Shown here: positions 15,555 through 25,258 of the stretch, in pieces
Layout: each line of letters starts with the position of its first letter
Position numbering within the stretch: the first letter of the stretch is position 1
DNA from: Prevotella sp.
GTDB taxonomy: Bacteria > Bacteroidota > Bacteroidia > Bacteroidales > Bacteroidaceae
Direction of reading: 5' to 3'
Assembly: GCA_017410365.1 (NCBI GenBank)
Contig: JAFQQY010000048.1
Location: forward strand, 1 to 64,000
Length of the DNA stretch: 64,000 nt
Notes under the pieces: generated by a model
Told to the model about the DNA's origin: nothing
What the model saw: only the letters and a program-made list of their open reading frames with translations
Database searches by the model: none
Position numbers and translations under genes: made by a program

Positions 15555-18023
15555 TTATTCTATAACATATTTAATTGCGATATCCAATATTTCTGTTGAA
15601 AACAAGAATGTTCTGCTACCATTCCATCGAGTTATTCGATTGTTATGAGCATTTATTATTCCCCTAATTTCATCATTCACCTCAAATTTTTCATATTGGA
15701 ATTGTATTCCTTCAAGATCAAATATAATACGCTTTTGACTCTCATTATATATTATACTGAGATTCTCAAAATCATCACTTTTTTTAATAACACGACGAAG
15801 TGAATTATGAACGTCTGCAAGTCTCATCTTCCTTTCTATACCAAGTTTAATAGCTGAAGCCAAGACATTAGCTCCAGAAAGGACCTTGAAAAGTTTGTCA
15901 GTATTTTCAAGACTAAGATTTATAGGAGAACACATCTTTTTCGCCATAGTGACAGACTCTAACGTAATGCGTGTACCATGCTGATTACCATCCATCAAAT
16001 CAGAAACCATCGATGTGATTTTTGACACTGAGATGCTCTCTGTAATTGGAGTTAAAGAAACAGGTTTCTGAGTTTGGGGCTGAGAGTTAACACCTGAAAT
16101 TTTAGCGGGTTTACCTGGGAAAATCTTTTTCTCACGAATCTTTTCTAACAATTCCTTGTTGTTGTTTAGCAACTCTTGCATAGAGGGGTCATCTATGCTG
16201 TTGTTTTGCATCTCGCTCTCAATAGTTGTCAACATAGAGGTAAGCCGCTTCTTTTCTTTGGGATTGAGGCCTGAAATGTTGGAAGCGGCAACTAATTCCT
16301 GACCAATCTTGACAAGCTTTTTGTTGACTTCACTTTTTATTCTTTCATAAGCCTTTTCTTCCAACATGTCTTCTAACGGGCTAAATAGCTTCCTTATCAC
16401 CTCGTTGTCAATTTTAAGAAAATACTCAAAACGCTCATTCTTGTAATTGGCCAACATGTTAAAGTCGAGTTGCTCAATTTCTTTCCTTATACGGTTTGCA
16501 TATATTTCAGCAAACTCTAATTGGCAGTCTTCATATTTTTTTCTTGCCACGCTGTGATGTGCCAATGCCATTTCTTCTCTGCGAACATGAGTTTGTTGGT
16601 CAGAGACAGAGAAAGAGAGGACATTGAAGCTGCCCGAGAAAAGAACTTTTTGGTCACCCTTTACTTCAATTACATTCTTTAAATGGAATTCAGGCAGTTG
16701 AACATAAAAGAAATTGGGGTATTGTTCGTCCAGCAACTTGATACCAGGTTCTACTTCCTCGTCCATCATTGGTTTGCCATCATTATTGGTGGCAGGCTCT
16801 GAATATGCTATAAATACGCGTTTGTTCTCATCGCACAAGAAATCTTCTATCATTGGACCGCGATCATGTAGGAAAGCCCCTTTTCTTATCCAAGGACTAA
16901 TCAGCCATACCTCATCAGGATCATCCTCTGTGAAAATCTTTTGCAATTCCACTTCAAACGACAAGGAGTCATATAGGGCTTTTTTATGTAAGCGTTCTTT
17001 TGCAGGAACCCTTGTTATAGTACCAGATAACTCATTACTCGGACTTAAAGCAGATTCTTCTTCGCTATTATCATCAATCTCACCACTTTCCTCCTTGATT
17101 ATTTTTAGCTCAGCCTCTTTTATTTCTTCTGAGATTTCAGATTTTGCGACTTCGACATCATCCCCTTCAAGAATAGTTGTCTCTTCATTGTTTTCAATCT
17201 CATAATGAATACAATTATTAAGCAATTCTTCTTTTAACGAGAAATCTCTATTGATATAATTAGCTAAGACATCATTAAGGTTATTGGTGTTTTCGTCAAA
17301 AACAAAAGCCCTCACGTCATCACTATTGGCAACATTTTGTACAAAGCATACATATACTTTATATGATGCTTCGTGACCAGAATGCCACGTAGCACTTTCT
17401 AACAAATATCTGTTTTGTGGGAAATGTACATCTTGCGCTTGATTTTCTGCGTAAGACTTGATTGTTTCTAAATCCAAATTAATATCATCACAAGGAGTGT
17501 TTATTTCTACAATGTTCTTAGAGTTTTCTCCAATCCCATTCTTAATGTCTAACCATGATGGGTGGCTGACATCAACAAAGATATCAAAGGATTTCGTGTA
17601 TGAGTCAGGACGTTCACCTTTGTCGGCATATACACGTCCCTCTGTTGTAAGTGCATAACAACTATCATCCCCTTCAATAGCCCCAAATCCTTTTAATAAG
17701 TCTATTTTGTTTCTAAGAATTGATTGTTCTGCTTTGTCATTAACTACGTCAAGTCCAAGTATTGAGCCAATCTTCTCAAACGAAGATGACTCATCAACCA
17801 ACAAGATACCAACAATACCCTTTTCTAAAGCAGTAATTTTTGCAGGGCGTTGTGTTTTGCCATTGTATGTAGCACGCACGAATTTAATATCGTACGAAAC
17901 ATAGCCAACAATTCTTTCCGAAATACGTTTAGCTTCGTAAACAGCTTTTGCAATGCGGCTACTAATGGGCTCCTGTACCTTCTTTGTGGCAGGGGTTTTA
18001 TGATTTTTTTTTATCTTTTTCAT
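15555..18023 (-). CDS. PLD-superfamily protein with N-terminal winged helix
   Basis: An 822-residue protein. A lysine-rich N-terminus leads to a winged-helix-like region (about 61-140). Residues about 350-490 form a phospholipase-D-type domain with one HxK motif (HLK at 447-449) and GSFN at 464-467. The Asp expected eight residues after the His is not in its usual place; D457 is the nearest. A very acidic linker (about 275-330) precedes it. PLD proteins in defence systems usually act as nucleases, often as dimers sharing two HxK motifs. Its start overlaps the helicase stop by four bases (ATGA), indicating tight coupling. Helicase plus PLD is the core of Mokosh-type defence. Confidence 0.8.
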   Translation of the reverse strand: MKKIKKNHKTPATKKVQEPISSRIAKAVYEAKRISERIVGYVSYDIKFVRATYNGKTQRPAKITALEKGIVGILLVDESSSFEKIGSILGLDVVNDKAEQSILRNKIDLLKGFGAIEGDDSCYALTTEGRVYADKGERPDSYTKSFDIFVDVSHPSWLDIKNGIGENSKNIVEINTPCDDINLDLETIKSYAENQAQDVHFPQNRYLLESATWHSGHEASYKVYVCFVQNVANSDDVRAFVFDENTNNLNDVLANYINRDFSLKEELLNNCIHYEIENNEETTILEGDDVEVAKSEISEEIKEAELKIIKEESGEIDDNSEEESALSPSNELSGTITRVPAKERLHKKALYDSLSFEVELQKIFTEDDPDEVWLISPWIRKGAFLHDRGPMIEDFLCDENKRVFIAYSEPATNNDGKPMMDEEVEPGIKLLDEQYPNFFYVQLPEFHLKNVIEVKGDQKVLFSGSFNVLSFSVSDQQTHVRREEMALAHHSVARKKYEDCQLEFAEIYANRIRKEIEQLDFNMLANYKNERFEYFLKIDNEVIRKLFSPLEDMLEEKAYERIKSEVNKKLVKIGQELVAASNISGLNPKEKKRLTSMLTTIESEMQNNSIDDPSMQELLNNNKELLEKIREKKIFPGKPAKISGVNSQPQTQKPVSLTPITESISVSKITSMVSDLMDGNQHGTRITLESVTMAKKMCSPINLSLENTDKLFKVLSGANVLASAIKLGIERKMRLADVHNSLRRVIKKSDDFENLSIIYNESQKRIIFDLEGIQFQYEKFEVNDEIRGIINAHNNRITRWNGSRTFLFSTEILDIAIKYVIE

Positions 18024-21000
18024 CTTACTGCTGCTTTTAACTGTTCAATACTAAATGTTTTCATGTTATGAATAGATGCTGCATAATTGGTATTCTGCTC
18101 AAATTTGCTTTTGTTACCGACAACTATAAGAAGACGCCGGGCTCGTGAAAATGCAACATTGATTCGCTCTATTTCTCTTGCAAAACCAATTCCGTTCTTC
18201 GAATTATAACTTTTGACTGTTGATATGATGATGATATTACGCTCCATGCCTTGGAAACGGTCGACAACATCCATCCTGTAATTCTTTCCCTTGTATTTCT
18301 TTTTTATTTCCTTGCTTTGGGCACTATAGAACGTAATAATACCGATTTCTTTGTCTTCCGATTTCTTTTGAGAATCCATAAAGGAGGTAAAACCATCAGC
18401 CTTTTTTAAGCCTCTTAATAGAAGGTCTATTGCTTCTAATTCACCTTTGTTCATACAGCTAGTTGAGTTGGCTGGTGTTTGCTCTGGTGTTTGAACATCA
18501 ATCCATACAGCGTGTGTACTGGGCGTAATAATAGGATTTAGCGTGATACCATGCCAACGACTCCCCTTGTCAGATAGATCCGAATTATCCATAGTATCAA
18601 CAATTCCACATTTCAAGCCCCCCGTTTCTGCCAGCTCTTCTTGATAGAATTGCTTAATCGTATTCATAATCTGCTCATGCATACGATATTGTGTATCAAG
18701 GGTAGATACTATCGTTTTGCGTACTTTAGCAGCAGACACAAACAATCGCTTGAATTGAGATTCAGCTTTCTGCAATTTCTCAGCAAGTTCCTTCTTCCCA
18801 ATCTTTTCAAGAGCACTGTCTATTGTGTTCTCATTCATCATTGGAGGCAACTGTTTATGGTCACCTATTACAATGATTTTCTTTCCAAGTACTAGAGGTA
18901 CAGCCATCTCCAAAGGAGTTGCTTTACTTGCTTCATCCATTATCACGATGTCAAAATACATATCTTGGCGTCTTGTCTCACCAAACATTTCAGTATATGT
19001 ATCTTCAAAATCACGTGACCCGCATATACTACATGTGGCAGCAACTAGGTTTACATGGCTCTTATATAATCTGCTAAATTCGATACGAGAGAATTTGTCC
19101 CTCTCTAACAGTTCTGTTTTCCAATAACTGACAGCATCAGAGTATTTTGCGTCATTGGATATCTTGTTCACAATACGATCTATCCATATTTGTGAAGCGT
19201 TGTCTGTTGCATCAAGTTCCAACTCCTTATTTACAGCGTATTTATCAGAACCCTCAGCCCAACTTTTTATTATAGGTAGAGAGAAACGCCTTCCTTCGGG
19301 TTCCAGTTTTTCTGGTCTTCCTATGCGGATAGGTCGAATACCTGCTTGCCCTTGCAAACGTTCAAGAGCATTATCTACTGCCAAGTTCGTTTGAGATGTA
19401 AGCAATATCCTACAATCTGGGTTACGCCTTATTGCTTGCCATATAATCTCAGCAATTACCGTAGTTTTACCAGTTCCAGGAGGACCTTGTATGAGTGCAA
19501 TATCACTTGCAAGCACGGATTTTGTAACCGCTTCTAATTGCTTTTCATTCAAATTTCCAATTTTATGGACGCGAATGTCCTCCATAGCTTCAACTATATC
19601 AGCAACCGTTTCTGCCGCATATTTTGGATCAAAAATAAAATTAGGCAAGTTGGGATTGATTGGTTTATGATTGTAACGACTTTCTGGCTTAAGTATCCTA
19701 TTCATCGCATTGCTCTGACGCATCAATTCCATCGTTTCACCCATTGCAGGGAACTGAATATAGTCGCCAGTTCTTATTGCAAAATCTTTCGTGGACAAAG
19801 CCTTTGCTATTTCATCTGTAGGTTCAATAATGGCATAGTCACGGCATCTTTTAATGCATACACCTATGTTTTGACTATTATTTCTCAGAAACGCCATTCT
19901 TTTTCTTTTGATTATTTTGTCTCTGGAAAGGTAGTTCTTGTCGATTTCTTCATCATCCACTTCATCTAGCTTATCATAAGCTTTTCCGTTAATATGGTTG
20001 ACGGCCTCATTTCTAAAATCTGATTGTAGCTTTCTTTCAAGTTCTTGGAGCAGAGACGGGTCTTCTGTAAAAGACCATTCTGTTACTCCTTTGTTGTTAT
20101 CATCGTCATAGAGAATTTTTATCCCATGAATGTTCGCAAGGGAATCTTCTAGTATTTTTTCAATAGCATCTCTTTCCTCGATGTCTCCAAATTTGAACTC
20201 AAAAGCTAATTCTCGCGCATCACGACTAAGTTTGTTTTTAGAAAACTTTTCTCGTTTGTCCGTAAGGGAAACGCTCACTCTTTCAAACAAAGAACGTCTA
20301 TAGTCTTCTTTCTCGCAAAGGAACTCTATTCTGGCAGTTGGCTCATACTGTGGAACTTCCGCAATTGTTGCGCTATCTAATTGCTGGAGAATGTCTTCTC
20401 GTAAAGCCGTATAATCATCTTCTGATTGTGGAGAGAAAATCACACAGGAACGCGGAACGTCAACAACAACAGACTTTTTTCCGTAATTGCTTAACTTTAG
20501 TTCTTGTAATGCCGCCCTGTCAATTTGGGGTGCGAATGCGTAATGAAAAGTGCTGTTTATGTATTGATCTGTATATACTTTTCTTACCTCATTGAACAAT
20601 CTTCCCAAACCATTCAACTCATGGAAATCATTAATAATCCATTGGTACGCGTTTCCTTTAATTGTTGCGCCTTCTATTGCAATAGTAGTATCAATAGATT
20701 TGGAAGGACTAATACTTACCATACAACTTGCAAATTGAAGATTTTTGAAGACATCAAGCGATGTGTCTAATGGTTTTTTCGAAGAAACCACAAAATGCTT
20801 CCCATGAGGTACTATGTTTGCGGTATCTGGCAGCCACGCTTTAATTTTCTCAATGTCAATCCCCTCTGGTGATGGTACCAGACGCATAATCATTTTGGTA
20901 GTAGGTACTACTTCTGCTATCCCTTTGTGGTTGGTTTCAACGATTTTTCGCAAGAACTCAAAGTCCTTGTCTGATGATAATTTAAACTCACCGCTGTCTG

Positions 21001-21949
21001 TTCTTTCTATATGAGTTCCAAAATCATGAAGTTCCTGATCTATTGCAGACAGGATACTGTTTAACTCATCAGGATTTGAAACAATTGCGATTTTACCGCT
21101 AACAACATTTTCAGGGTTTGCTTCAGATGTATAACAATAATCTCGGCCTATCGCTTTAATGTCCTCAATAATCTCCTCAGATATGGCTTGATAACTGTCA
21201 AAAGAGATATGACACTCCCCATTTCCAATCTCAACATCAAATTTCTGTTCGCATTGACTGGATAGCTTTTCAATAATGGCATTTTTTAGGTTTTCTCCAT
21301 AGCTCTCCATATCGAAAACCAATTTAATTAAGCCACCCTTTTGATTATGAACTGACGAGATTTTGATGAGATCACGCTTGTTCTCAAGAATGGCGTTGAG
21401 TCCGTCCAAATAGGCCTGCCACATCTCCTTGTCCTCTTCAATTCTAATCTCAATGGGAGGGATGGGAAGCGCAAAACAACTTGCAATAAACTCCTTGACA
21501 TCGTTAGTGTGGCCGACCCAATAGGAACCTGCCGAGTTGAAAAGCTTTAACGTGTCCTCAAATTGATCCACAAATTTTATCTCGCACTTCCTTACAATGT
21601 ATTGTTCCTCTTCTTCAGGGAGAACCATGTTCTTTTGATTGAAGTGTGGCCACTGTAACGTGAACTCATCGCGTGATAATTGTGCAGTCATGCAAAATGA
21701 CTCATCGTCAACCTTAATAGACAACTCATCGTATTCTTTTGCATTACGTCCCTTTTGTTTGCGATGAATAAAAACGCATGTGTGAACACCAGACAACATC
21801 GAAACGATAGTGTCAAAAAGAACAGATGATGTTTTGTCGTGAAACTCTACGTTTTTACTGGTGTATCTTATAAACAATGGAAGAACTTCTTTTTCCTCAA
21901 CATTGCTATAGATACTTTCCTCCGGCTGTCTAATTTCTAATTCTGCCAT
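18020..21949 (-). CDS. Large SF1 (Upf1/DNA2-like, COG1112-type) helicase
   Basis: A 1,309-residue protein. The last 500 residues form a superfamily 1 helicase: a Q-like LNEKQLEAV motif, Walker A GPPGTGKTT at about 820-828, IVIMDEASKATP (motif II) near 1003, GDHKQLPP (motif III), DTQYRMHEQ (motif IV) near 1085, and VDRFQGMERNIIIIS (motif V) then NVAFSRARRLLIVVG (motif VI). The first 790 residues are mostly unassigned mixed alpha/beta repeats. Helicases of this kind work on RNA or DNA and are the motor of Mokosh-type and several other anti-phage systems. It is the third gene of a six-gene operon and is visibly more A+T-rich than the housekeeping genes around it. Confidence 0.85.
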   Translation of the reverse strand: MAELEIRQPEESIYSNVEEKEVLPLFIRYTSKNVEFHDKTSSVLFDTIVSMLSGVHTCVFIHRKQKGRNAKEYDELSIKVDDESFCMTAQLSRDEFTLQWPHFNQKNMVLPEEEEQYIVRKCEIKFVDQFEDTLKLFNSAGSYWVGHTNDVKEFIASCFALPIPPIEIRIEEDKEMWQAYLDGLNAILENKRDLIKISSVHNQKGGLIKLVFDMESYGENLKNAIIEKLSSQCEQKFDVEIGNGECHISFDSYQAISEEIIEDIKAIGRDYCYTSEANPENVVSGKIAIVSNPDELNSILSAIDQELHDFGTHIERTDSGEFKLSSDKDFEFLRKIVETNHKGIAEVVPTTKMIMRLVPSPEGIDIEKIKAWLPDTANIVPHGKHFVVSSKKPLDTSLDVFKNLQFASCMVSISPSKSIDTTIAIEGATIKGNAYQWIINDFHELNGLGRLFNEVRKVYTDQYINSTFHYAFAPQIDRAALQELKLSNYGKKSVVVDVPRSCVIFSPQSEDDYTALREDILQQLDSATIAEVPQYEPTARIEFLCEKEDYRRSLFERVSVSLTDKREKFSKNKLSRDARELAFEFKFGDIEERDAIEKILEDSLANIHGIKILYDDDNNKGVTEWSFTEDPSLLQELERKLQSDFRNEAVNHINGKAYDKLDEVDDEEIDKNYLSRDKIIKRKRMAFLRNNSQNIGVCIKRCRDYAIIEPTDEIAKALSTKDFAIRTGDYIQFPAMGETMELMRQSNAMNRILKPESRYNHKPINPNLPNFIFDPKYAAETVADIVEAMEDIRVHKIGNLNEKQLEAVTKSVLASDIALIQGPPGTGKTTVIAEIIWQAIRRNPDCRILLTSQTNLAVDNALERLQGQAGIRPIRIGRPEKLEPEGRRFSLPIIKSWAEGSDKYAVNKELELDATDNASQIWIDRIVNKISNDAKYSDAVSYWKTELLERDKFSRIEFSRLYKSHVNLVAATCSICGSRDFEDTYTEMFGETRRQDMYFDIVIMDEASKATPLEMAVPLVLGKKIIVIGDHKQLPPMMNENTIDSALEKIGKKELAEKLQKAESQFKRLFVSAAKVRKTIVSTLDTQYRMHEQIMNTIKQFYQEELAETGGLKCGIVDTMDNSDLSDKGSRWHGITLNPIITPSTHAVWIDVQTPEQTPANSTSCMNKGELEAIDLLLRGLKKADGFTSFMDSQKKSEDKEIGIITFYSAQSKEIKKKYKGKNYRMDVVDRFQGMERNIIIISTVKSYNSKNGIGFAREIERINVAFSRARRLLIVVGNKSKFEQNTNYAASIHNMKTFSIEQLKAAVR

Positions 21950-21972
21950 TGTGATATAATGAGTTATGTGTT

Positions 21973-22431
21973 CTAATGTTGTTTATTCAAGTATACAATA
22001 CTAATGTCTCTGTCGTACATGTTCAGTTGTAGTCTCTTAATGGCATTATTCTCAATCAAGAGAACAACGCCATAACTAGCGAAAGATGCATCAGATAAAG
22101 GTGCGCCCATTGCCAATGCATTTTCGTCATAGCCATAACCGCGCAATTCTACAAAATTGTCATTTACTGAAACAATATGCATACGCTTGGGAGCCATCTG
22201 GATATTATTCTGCCAAAATGGATGAAGGCCATCAAGATTATACATGGTAACAGTATATCCTACGCCTCCCTCAATGTTTTTCTCAATCACAAAACGTCTG
22301 TTGCAACCATAATTATGTCCTGATACATTTTGACCATTTTGGAAGCGTATATGATCAGAAGAATCAAAAAACACTTTACCTTCTGGTGGATAATTATTGC
22401 CTTCAATGAGACATTTTATTATTTCTTTCAT
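21973..22431 (-). CDS. Orphan protein of the helicase operon
   Basis: A 152-residue beta-rich protein that I do not recognise. It has no signal peptide or membrane segment. A HNYGCNRRFVIE segment and several aromatic-glycine turns (GVGYTVTMYNLDGLHPFWQ, ELRGYGYDENAL) suggest a small all-beta fold. It starts 13 bases after the 70-residue gene and ends 23 bases before the helicase start, so it belongs to the same operon. It could be a sensor or specificity subunit, but this is inference from position. Confidence 0.7.
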   Translation of the reverse strand: MKEIIKCLIEGNNYPPEGKVFFDSSDHIRFQNGQNVSGHNYGCNRRFVIEKNIEGGVGYTVTMYNLDGLHPFWQNNIQMAPKRMHIVSVNDNFVELRGYGYDENALAMGAPLSDASFASYGVVLLIENNAIKRLQLNMYDRDISIVYLNKQH

Positions 22432-22444
22432 TCTTTTAGAAAAG

Positions 22445-22657
22445 TTACTGATATGTTCTAAATATGTCTATTTTCTTTCTGAGTATTGTATGAAACCATA
22501 GTGGAGTATCACCTATCGTCTCGCGTACATATTTCAGTATCTCGTCAAACGTGAAATACTCCGGCAACTCAAAACCATGATACTGCTCAGATTTCATGAA
22601 GAAGTCCATTACTTCCTCATGATTCAGGGATAATATGTTTTTTGTTGTTTTAGTCAT
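22445..22657 (-). CDS. Small protein heading the helicase operon
   Basis: A 70-residue protein, unrecognised, with an acidic-aromatic composition (MTKTTKNILSLNHEEVMDF, then ELPEYFTFDEILKYVRE). It is the first gene after the putative promoter at 22728-22735. The compact helical pattern and small size would fit a regulatory or adaptor subunit. No close family comes to mind. Confidence 0.6.
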   Translation of the reverse strand: MTKTTKNILSLNHEEVMDFFMKSEQYHGFELPEYFTFDEILKYVRETIGDTPLWFHTILRKKIDIFRTYQ

Positions 22658-22727
22658 CGAATTTGCTTGAAAGTAGGAATGATAAACTTTCCTTGTTGAA
22701 GATTGTCATATTTTAGACATTAAATTA

Positions 22728-22735
22728 CAAATATA
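22728..22735 (-). promoter_or_regulatory. -7 box of the helicase-PLD operon
   Basis: TATATTTG on the minus strand matches TAnnTTTG and lies about 70 bases before the first start codon. A TTTG (22760-22763) is 24 bases further upstream, slightly long for a -33 box. Confidence 0.5.
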
Positions 22736-22851
22736 AATAGAAATGACATCAATAAATGGCAAAAATCAGCGATTTTTAACAGAAATGTTCTCTGAATCGT
22801 TTAAAAGCAGTCTTCTGTCTTTTATAACTTTTTTGTTAATCTCTCGCCACA

Positions 22852-23643
22852 TCACACAAACACAATAGGAGAGGAGATGTTGCGCAAGGTGTTTACAACC
22901 GACCAACCGGCGATTTCGGCGGTGGCACTGTAAACATCGATGACGGCATGCACCTGATTGTTGCGTATCTCCACGCGCTGTGTGTCGCCCTTGAAATAAG
23001 GTGTTGACTGAATTGTTACCTGCATGTTCTCTGGACCTACACTGGCGCGAGAGGCTGCCACGGTTACGTTGACCTTGGTAGGGAACATCTTGATGGCTTC
23101 TTTGGCAGTGCCTGTGAACACGGTACGCTGCTCTGTTAGCAATGAGTCGTCGTAAACGGATGTGCCTACAAGTCCTTGCGGACATTTCTCATTGAAGAAC
23201 TTTGCCGTTGCTCCCCCCATAAGCGTTGCCGTCTGGAGTATGTCGAAACCGCCAGTTGCACCGGAGACGATGTAGATATGTGTGCCGTTTTCCTTGGCAA
23301 CCTCCATTGCCTCGGCATAGAAAGCATCGTCGGCAAAGGCACCGATAGACAATGTTACTATCGATGTGCCGTTTTTGAGTGCCGGCACTGCCCATTGGCG
23401 CATGGCTGCAGGTGATGCCGCCTCTACCAGATAATCTGGTTTGAGAGCAAGCAACTCCTCAAAAGAATCCGCAACTTGACAATCCATGCCTTGCTCATTG
23501 GCTTTGCCAGCAAGCATTATGGCTCTGTCTTCTGTTCGTGAATAGACTCCCACCAATTCGTAATCGGGCAGAAGTCCTTTAATCATTGCATCAACAACGA
23601 TGCTTCCTAATTTGCCGCAACCGGCTATTGCTAGTTTTTTCAT
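22852..23643 (-). CDS. L-aspartate dehydrogenase-like protein (DUF108)
   Basis: A 263-residue protein with an N-terminal Rossmann motif (MKKLAIAGCGKLGSIVVDAM) and the DUF108 catalytic domain seen in L-aspartate dehydrogenases (NadX), including YIVSGATGGFD and TVAASRASVGPENMQVTI-like segments. The family makes iminoaspartate or oxaloacetate from aspartate with NAD(P), which can feed NAD synthesis or nitrogen metabolism. It is cytosolic and appears monocistronic, as a repeat tract follows the region upstream of its start. The substrate cannot be confirmed from sequence. Confidence 0.8.
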   Translation of the reverse strand: MKKLAIAGCGKLGSIVVDAMIKGLLPDYELVGVYSRTEDRAIMLAGKANEQGMDCQVADSFEELLALKPDYLVEAASPAAMRQWAVPALKNGTSIVTLSIGAFADDAFYAEAMEVAKENGTHIYIVSGATGGFDILQTATLMGGATAKFFNEKCPQGLVGTSVYDDSLLTEQRTVFTGTAKEAIKMFPTKVNVTVAASRASVGPENMQVTIQSTPYFKGDTQRVEIRNNQVHAVIDVYSATAEIAGWSVVNTLRNISSPIVFV

Positions 23644-23644
23644 G

Positions 23645-23820
23645 TTTTTTTGAGTTTTAAGTTTATGAGTTTTTAAGTTTATGAGTTTTAAGTTTATGAG
23701 TTTTTAAGTTTATGAGTCTTTAAGTTTATGAGTCTTTGAGTTGTTACACTTCACCTACTCGCAAAATCATTAACTCACTAACTCTTTAACTTACCAACTC
23801 AACAACTTACCAACTCAACA
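23645..23820. repeat. AGTTTATGAGTTTTTA repeat tract and its inverse
   Basis: Seven near-copies of AGTTTATGAGT(T/C)TTT fill 23650-23740, followed by a complementary-looking ACTCA/ACTTACCAACTCAACA tract. It separates the aspartate-dehydrogenase-like and FKBP genes. Confidence 0.8.
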
Positions 23821-23828
23821 ACTGATTG

Positions 23829-24227
23829 CTACGCTATCCCTATCAACTCAATCTCAAATATCAACGTAGAACCGGCGGGTATGCCAGGTTGGGAGAACTT
23901 GCCATATCCCATTTCTGAAGGGATATATATTTCCCACTTGTCGCCCACGCACATCTGTTGCATAGCAATAATCCAACCTTCGATGAGGTCGCATAGGCGA
24001 ACAGCTAATGGTGCTCCGCCACGACTAGAGTCGAACTTCTTGCCGTTGATTGTCCAACCAGTATAGTGAGCAGTGATAATACTCCTTGGCGTAGGGTGTT
24101 TGCCGTCATTATTCCCTTCGCTAATTACCTTGTAATAAATGCCTTTAGGCAATGCTTTCACTCCCTCCTCGCTGGCCTTTGCTGTAAGCCAATCTTTGTT
24201 AGCTTGTATATATTCGCGTTTTGACAT
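23829..24227 (-). CDS. FKBP-type peptidyl-prolyl cis-trans isomerase
   Basis: A 132-residue protein with a single FKBP domain: ITAHYTGW, GKKFDSSRGGAPLAVRL, VGDKWEIYIPSEMGYG and GSTLIFEIELIGI are the usual blocks, including the Tyr, Phe-Asp, Ile and Trp pocket residues. It catalyses proline isomerisation and helps protein folding. There is no signal peptide, so it is probably cytosolic, although many Bacteroidota paralogues are secreted. A consensus promoter lies 20 bases upstream (24247-24277). Confidence 0.9.
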   Translation of the reverse strand: MSKREYIQANKDWLTAKASEEGVKALPKGIYYKVISEGNNDGKHPTPRSIITAHYTGWTINGKKFDSSRGGAPLAVRLCDLIEGWIIAMQQMCVGDKWEIYIPSEMGYGKFSQPGIPAGSTLIFEIELIGIA

Positions 24228-24246
24228 TCTTTCTTTATTCTTTCTG

Positions 24247-24277
24247 CAAAAATACTTAAAAGATTACAACGTTGCAA
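24247..24277 (-). promoter_or_regulatory. Promoter of the FKBP gene
   Basis: On the minus strand TTG (24275-24277) and TATTTTTG (24247-24254) are separated by 20 bases. Confidence 0.6.
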
Positions 24278-24292
24278 GAAAAGCTATTTAAA

Positions 24293-24344
24293 AGTTAAAA
24301 ATAAAACCACCTTAATGCCATGATACGTTGTAGCATTAAGGTGG
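24293..24344 (-). terminator. 12-bp hairpin with T-tract
   Basis: CCACCTTAATGC (24307-24318) pairs perfectly with GCATTAAGGTGG (24333-24344). On the minus strand it is followed by TTTTATTTTTAAC, so it should end the transcript of the gene at 24605-25258. The 260 bases between (24345-24604) hold nothing I recognise. Confidence 0.75.
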
Positions 24345-24604
24345 TGTGCATGGTTGGACAACTAATGATTAAACCCAAATCGGTTCATTAGACCGTAACT
24401 GTGATATTAAGAAATACTTTTTGCACGTTTGTCTATTCTTTTTGGCATATATTTCATGTCTCTTCAGTCGTATAGCCAGCTATACTCCTTTAGAACACAT
24501 AAAAAATCTGGTTCATCCCCGAATAGCGTTGGTAGAGTCTTTTAATCCGAGCAGTTGCAATTTGTTCTCATAATGATTTCCATTATAATACATTCTGTTT
24601 GCTA

Positions 24605-25258
24605 TTATTGTTTATGTCGTAGTTTGTAAGGTTTGACGGACTTTATGTATTCTTCTCGGTAAGGATACCAATCTTCAAACATTACTCCGTTAGAGAAGTA
24701 CTCGTATGCAATGCTTGCAGTCCTTTTCATTTCAGGATAAAATTTATCCATTGCCGAAAGGATTCTGTCCTTTTCTTTTTTGTGGCTGCTGTCAATAACT
24801 CCTCCGTCTTCCTCATGACTCAAAGATGCCCAATAGAATTGCCAGAATCGCATCTGGTCACCTTTCATAATCTTTGATATAACCCACAGCATAACATTGA
24901 GCATGTCTTTATCTTTGTTTTTCAGGCATGTCGTACACCCCATCTTCCTGTGTAAGACATCTTGGAAATAGGTTGCTCCGTCCACTCCATAATCTGCTGT
25001 AATGGCTATATTCATCAGTTTGATGCAGAAAATAGTGTCGTTAATGGCCGATAGTTTGGACAATTTATCAAAAACTTCGTATGGGTGAGTTGATTGTGAT
25101 TCCTCTGATTCCAGAAAAGTTTTGAACTTGTCCCATGTAGAAGGAATTAGTTTGAAAAACTCATGTTGCTCACTAATTGTTAACGACTTGTCTGATAATT
25201 GTGGACGAGCAGTTATGAATATAGATATTCCTAATATAAAAAAGAAAAACCGTTTCAT
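24605..25258 (-). CDS. Secreted protein of unknown function
   Basis: A 217-residue protein with a signal peptide (MKRFFFFILGISIFITARPQ) and a mostly helical body rich in aromatic and charged residues. A CTTC pair (MGCTTCLKN, about residue 117) could form a disulfide. I do not recognise the family. It is monocistronic, A+T-rich, and ends in a good terminator about 260 bases downstream. Confidence 0.65.
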   Translation of the reverse strand: MKRFFFFILGISIFITARPQLSDKSLTISEQHEFFKLIPSTWDKFKTFLESEESQSTHPYEVFDKLSKLSAINDTIFCIKLMNIAITADYGVDGATYFQDVLHRKMGCTTCLKNKDKDMLNVMLWVISKIMKGDQMRFWQFYWASLSHEEDGGVIDSSHKKEKDRILSAMDKFYPEMKRTASIAYEYFSNGVMFEDWYPYREEYIKSVKPYKLRHKQ

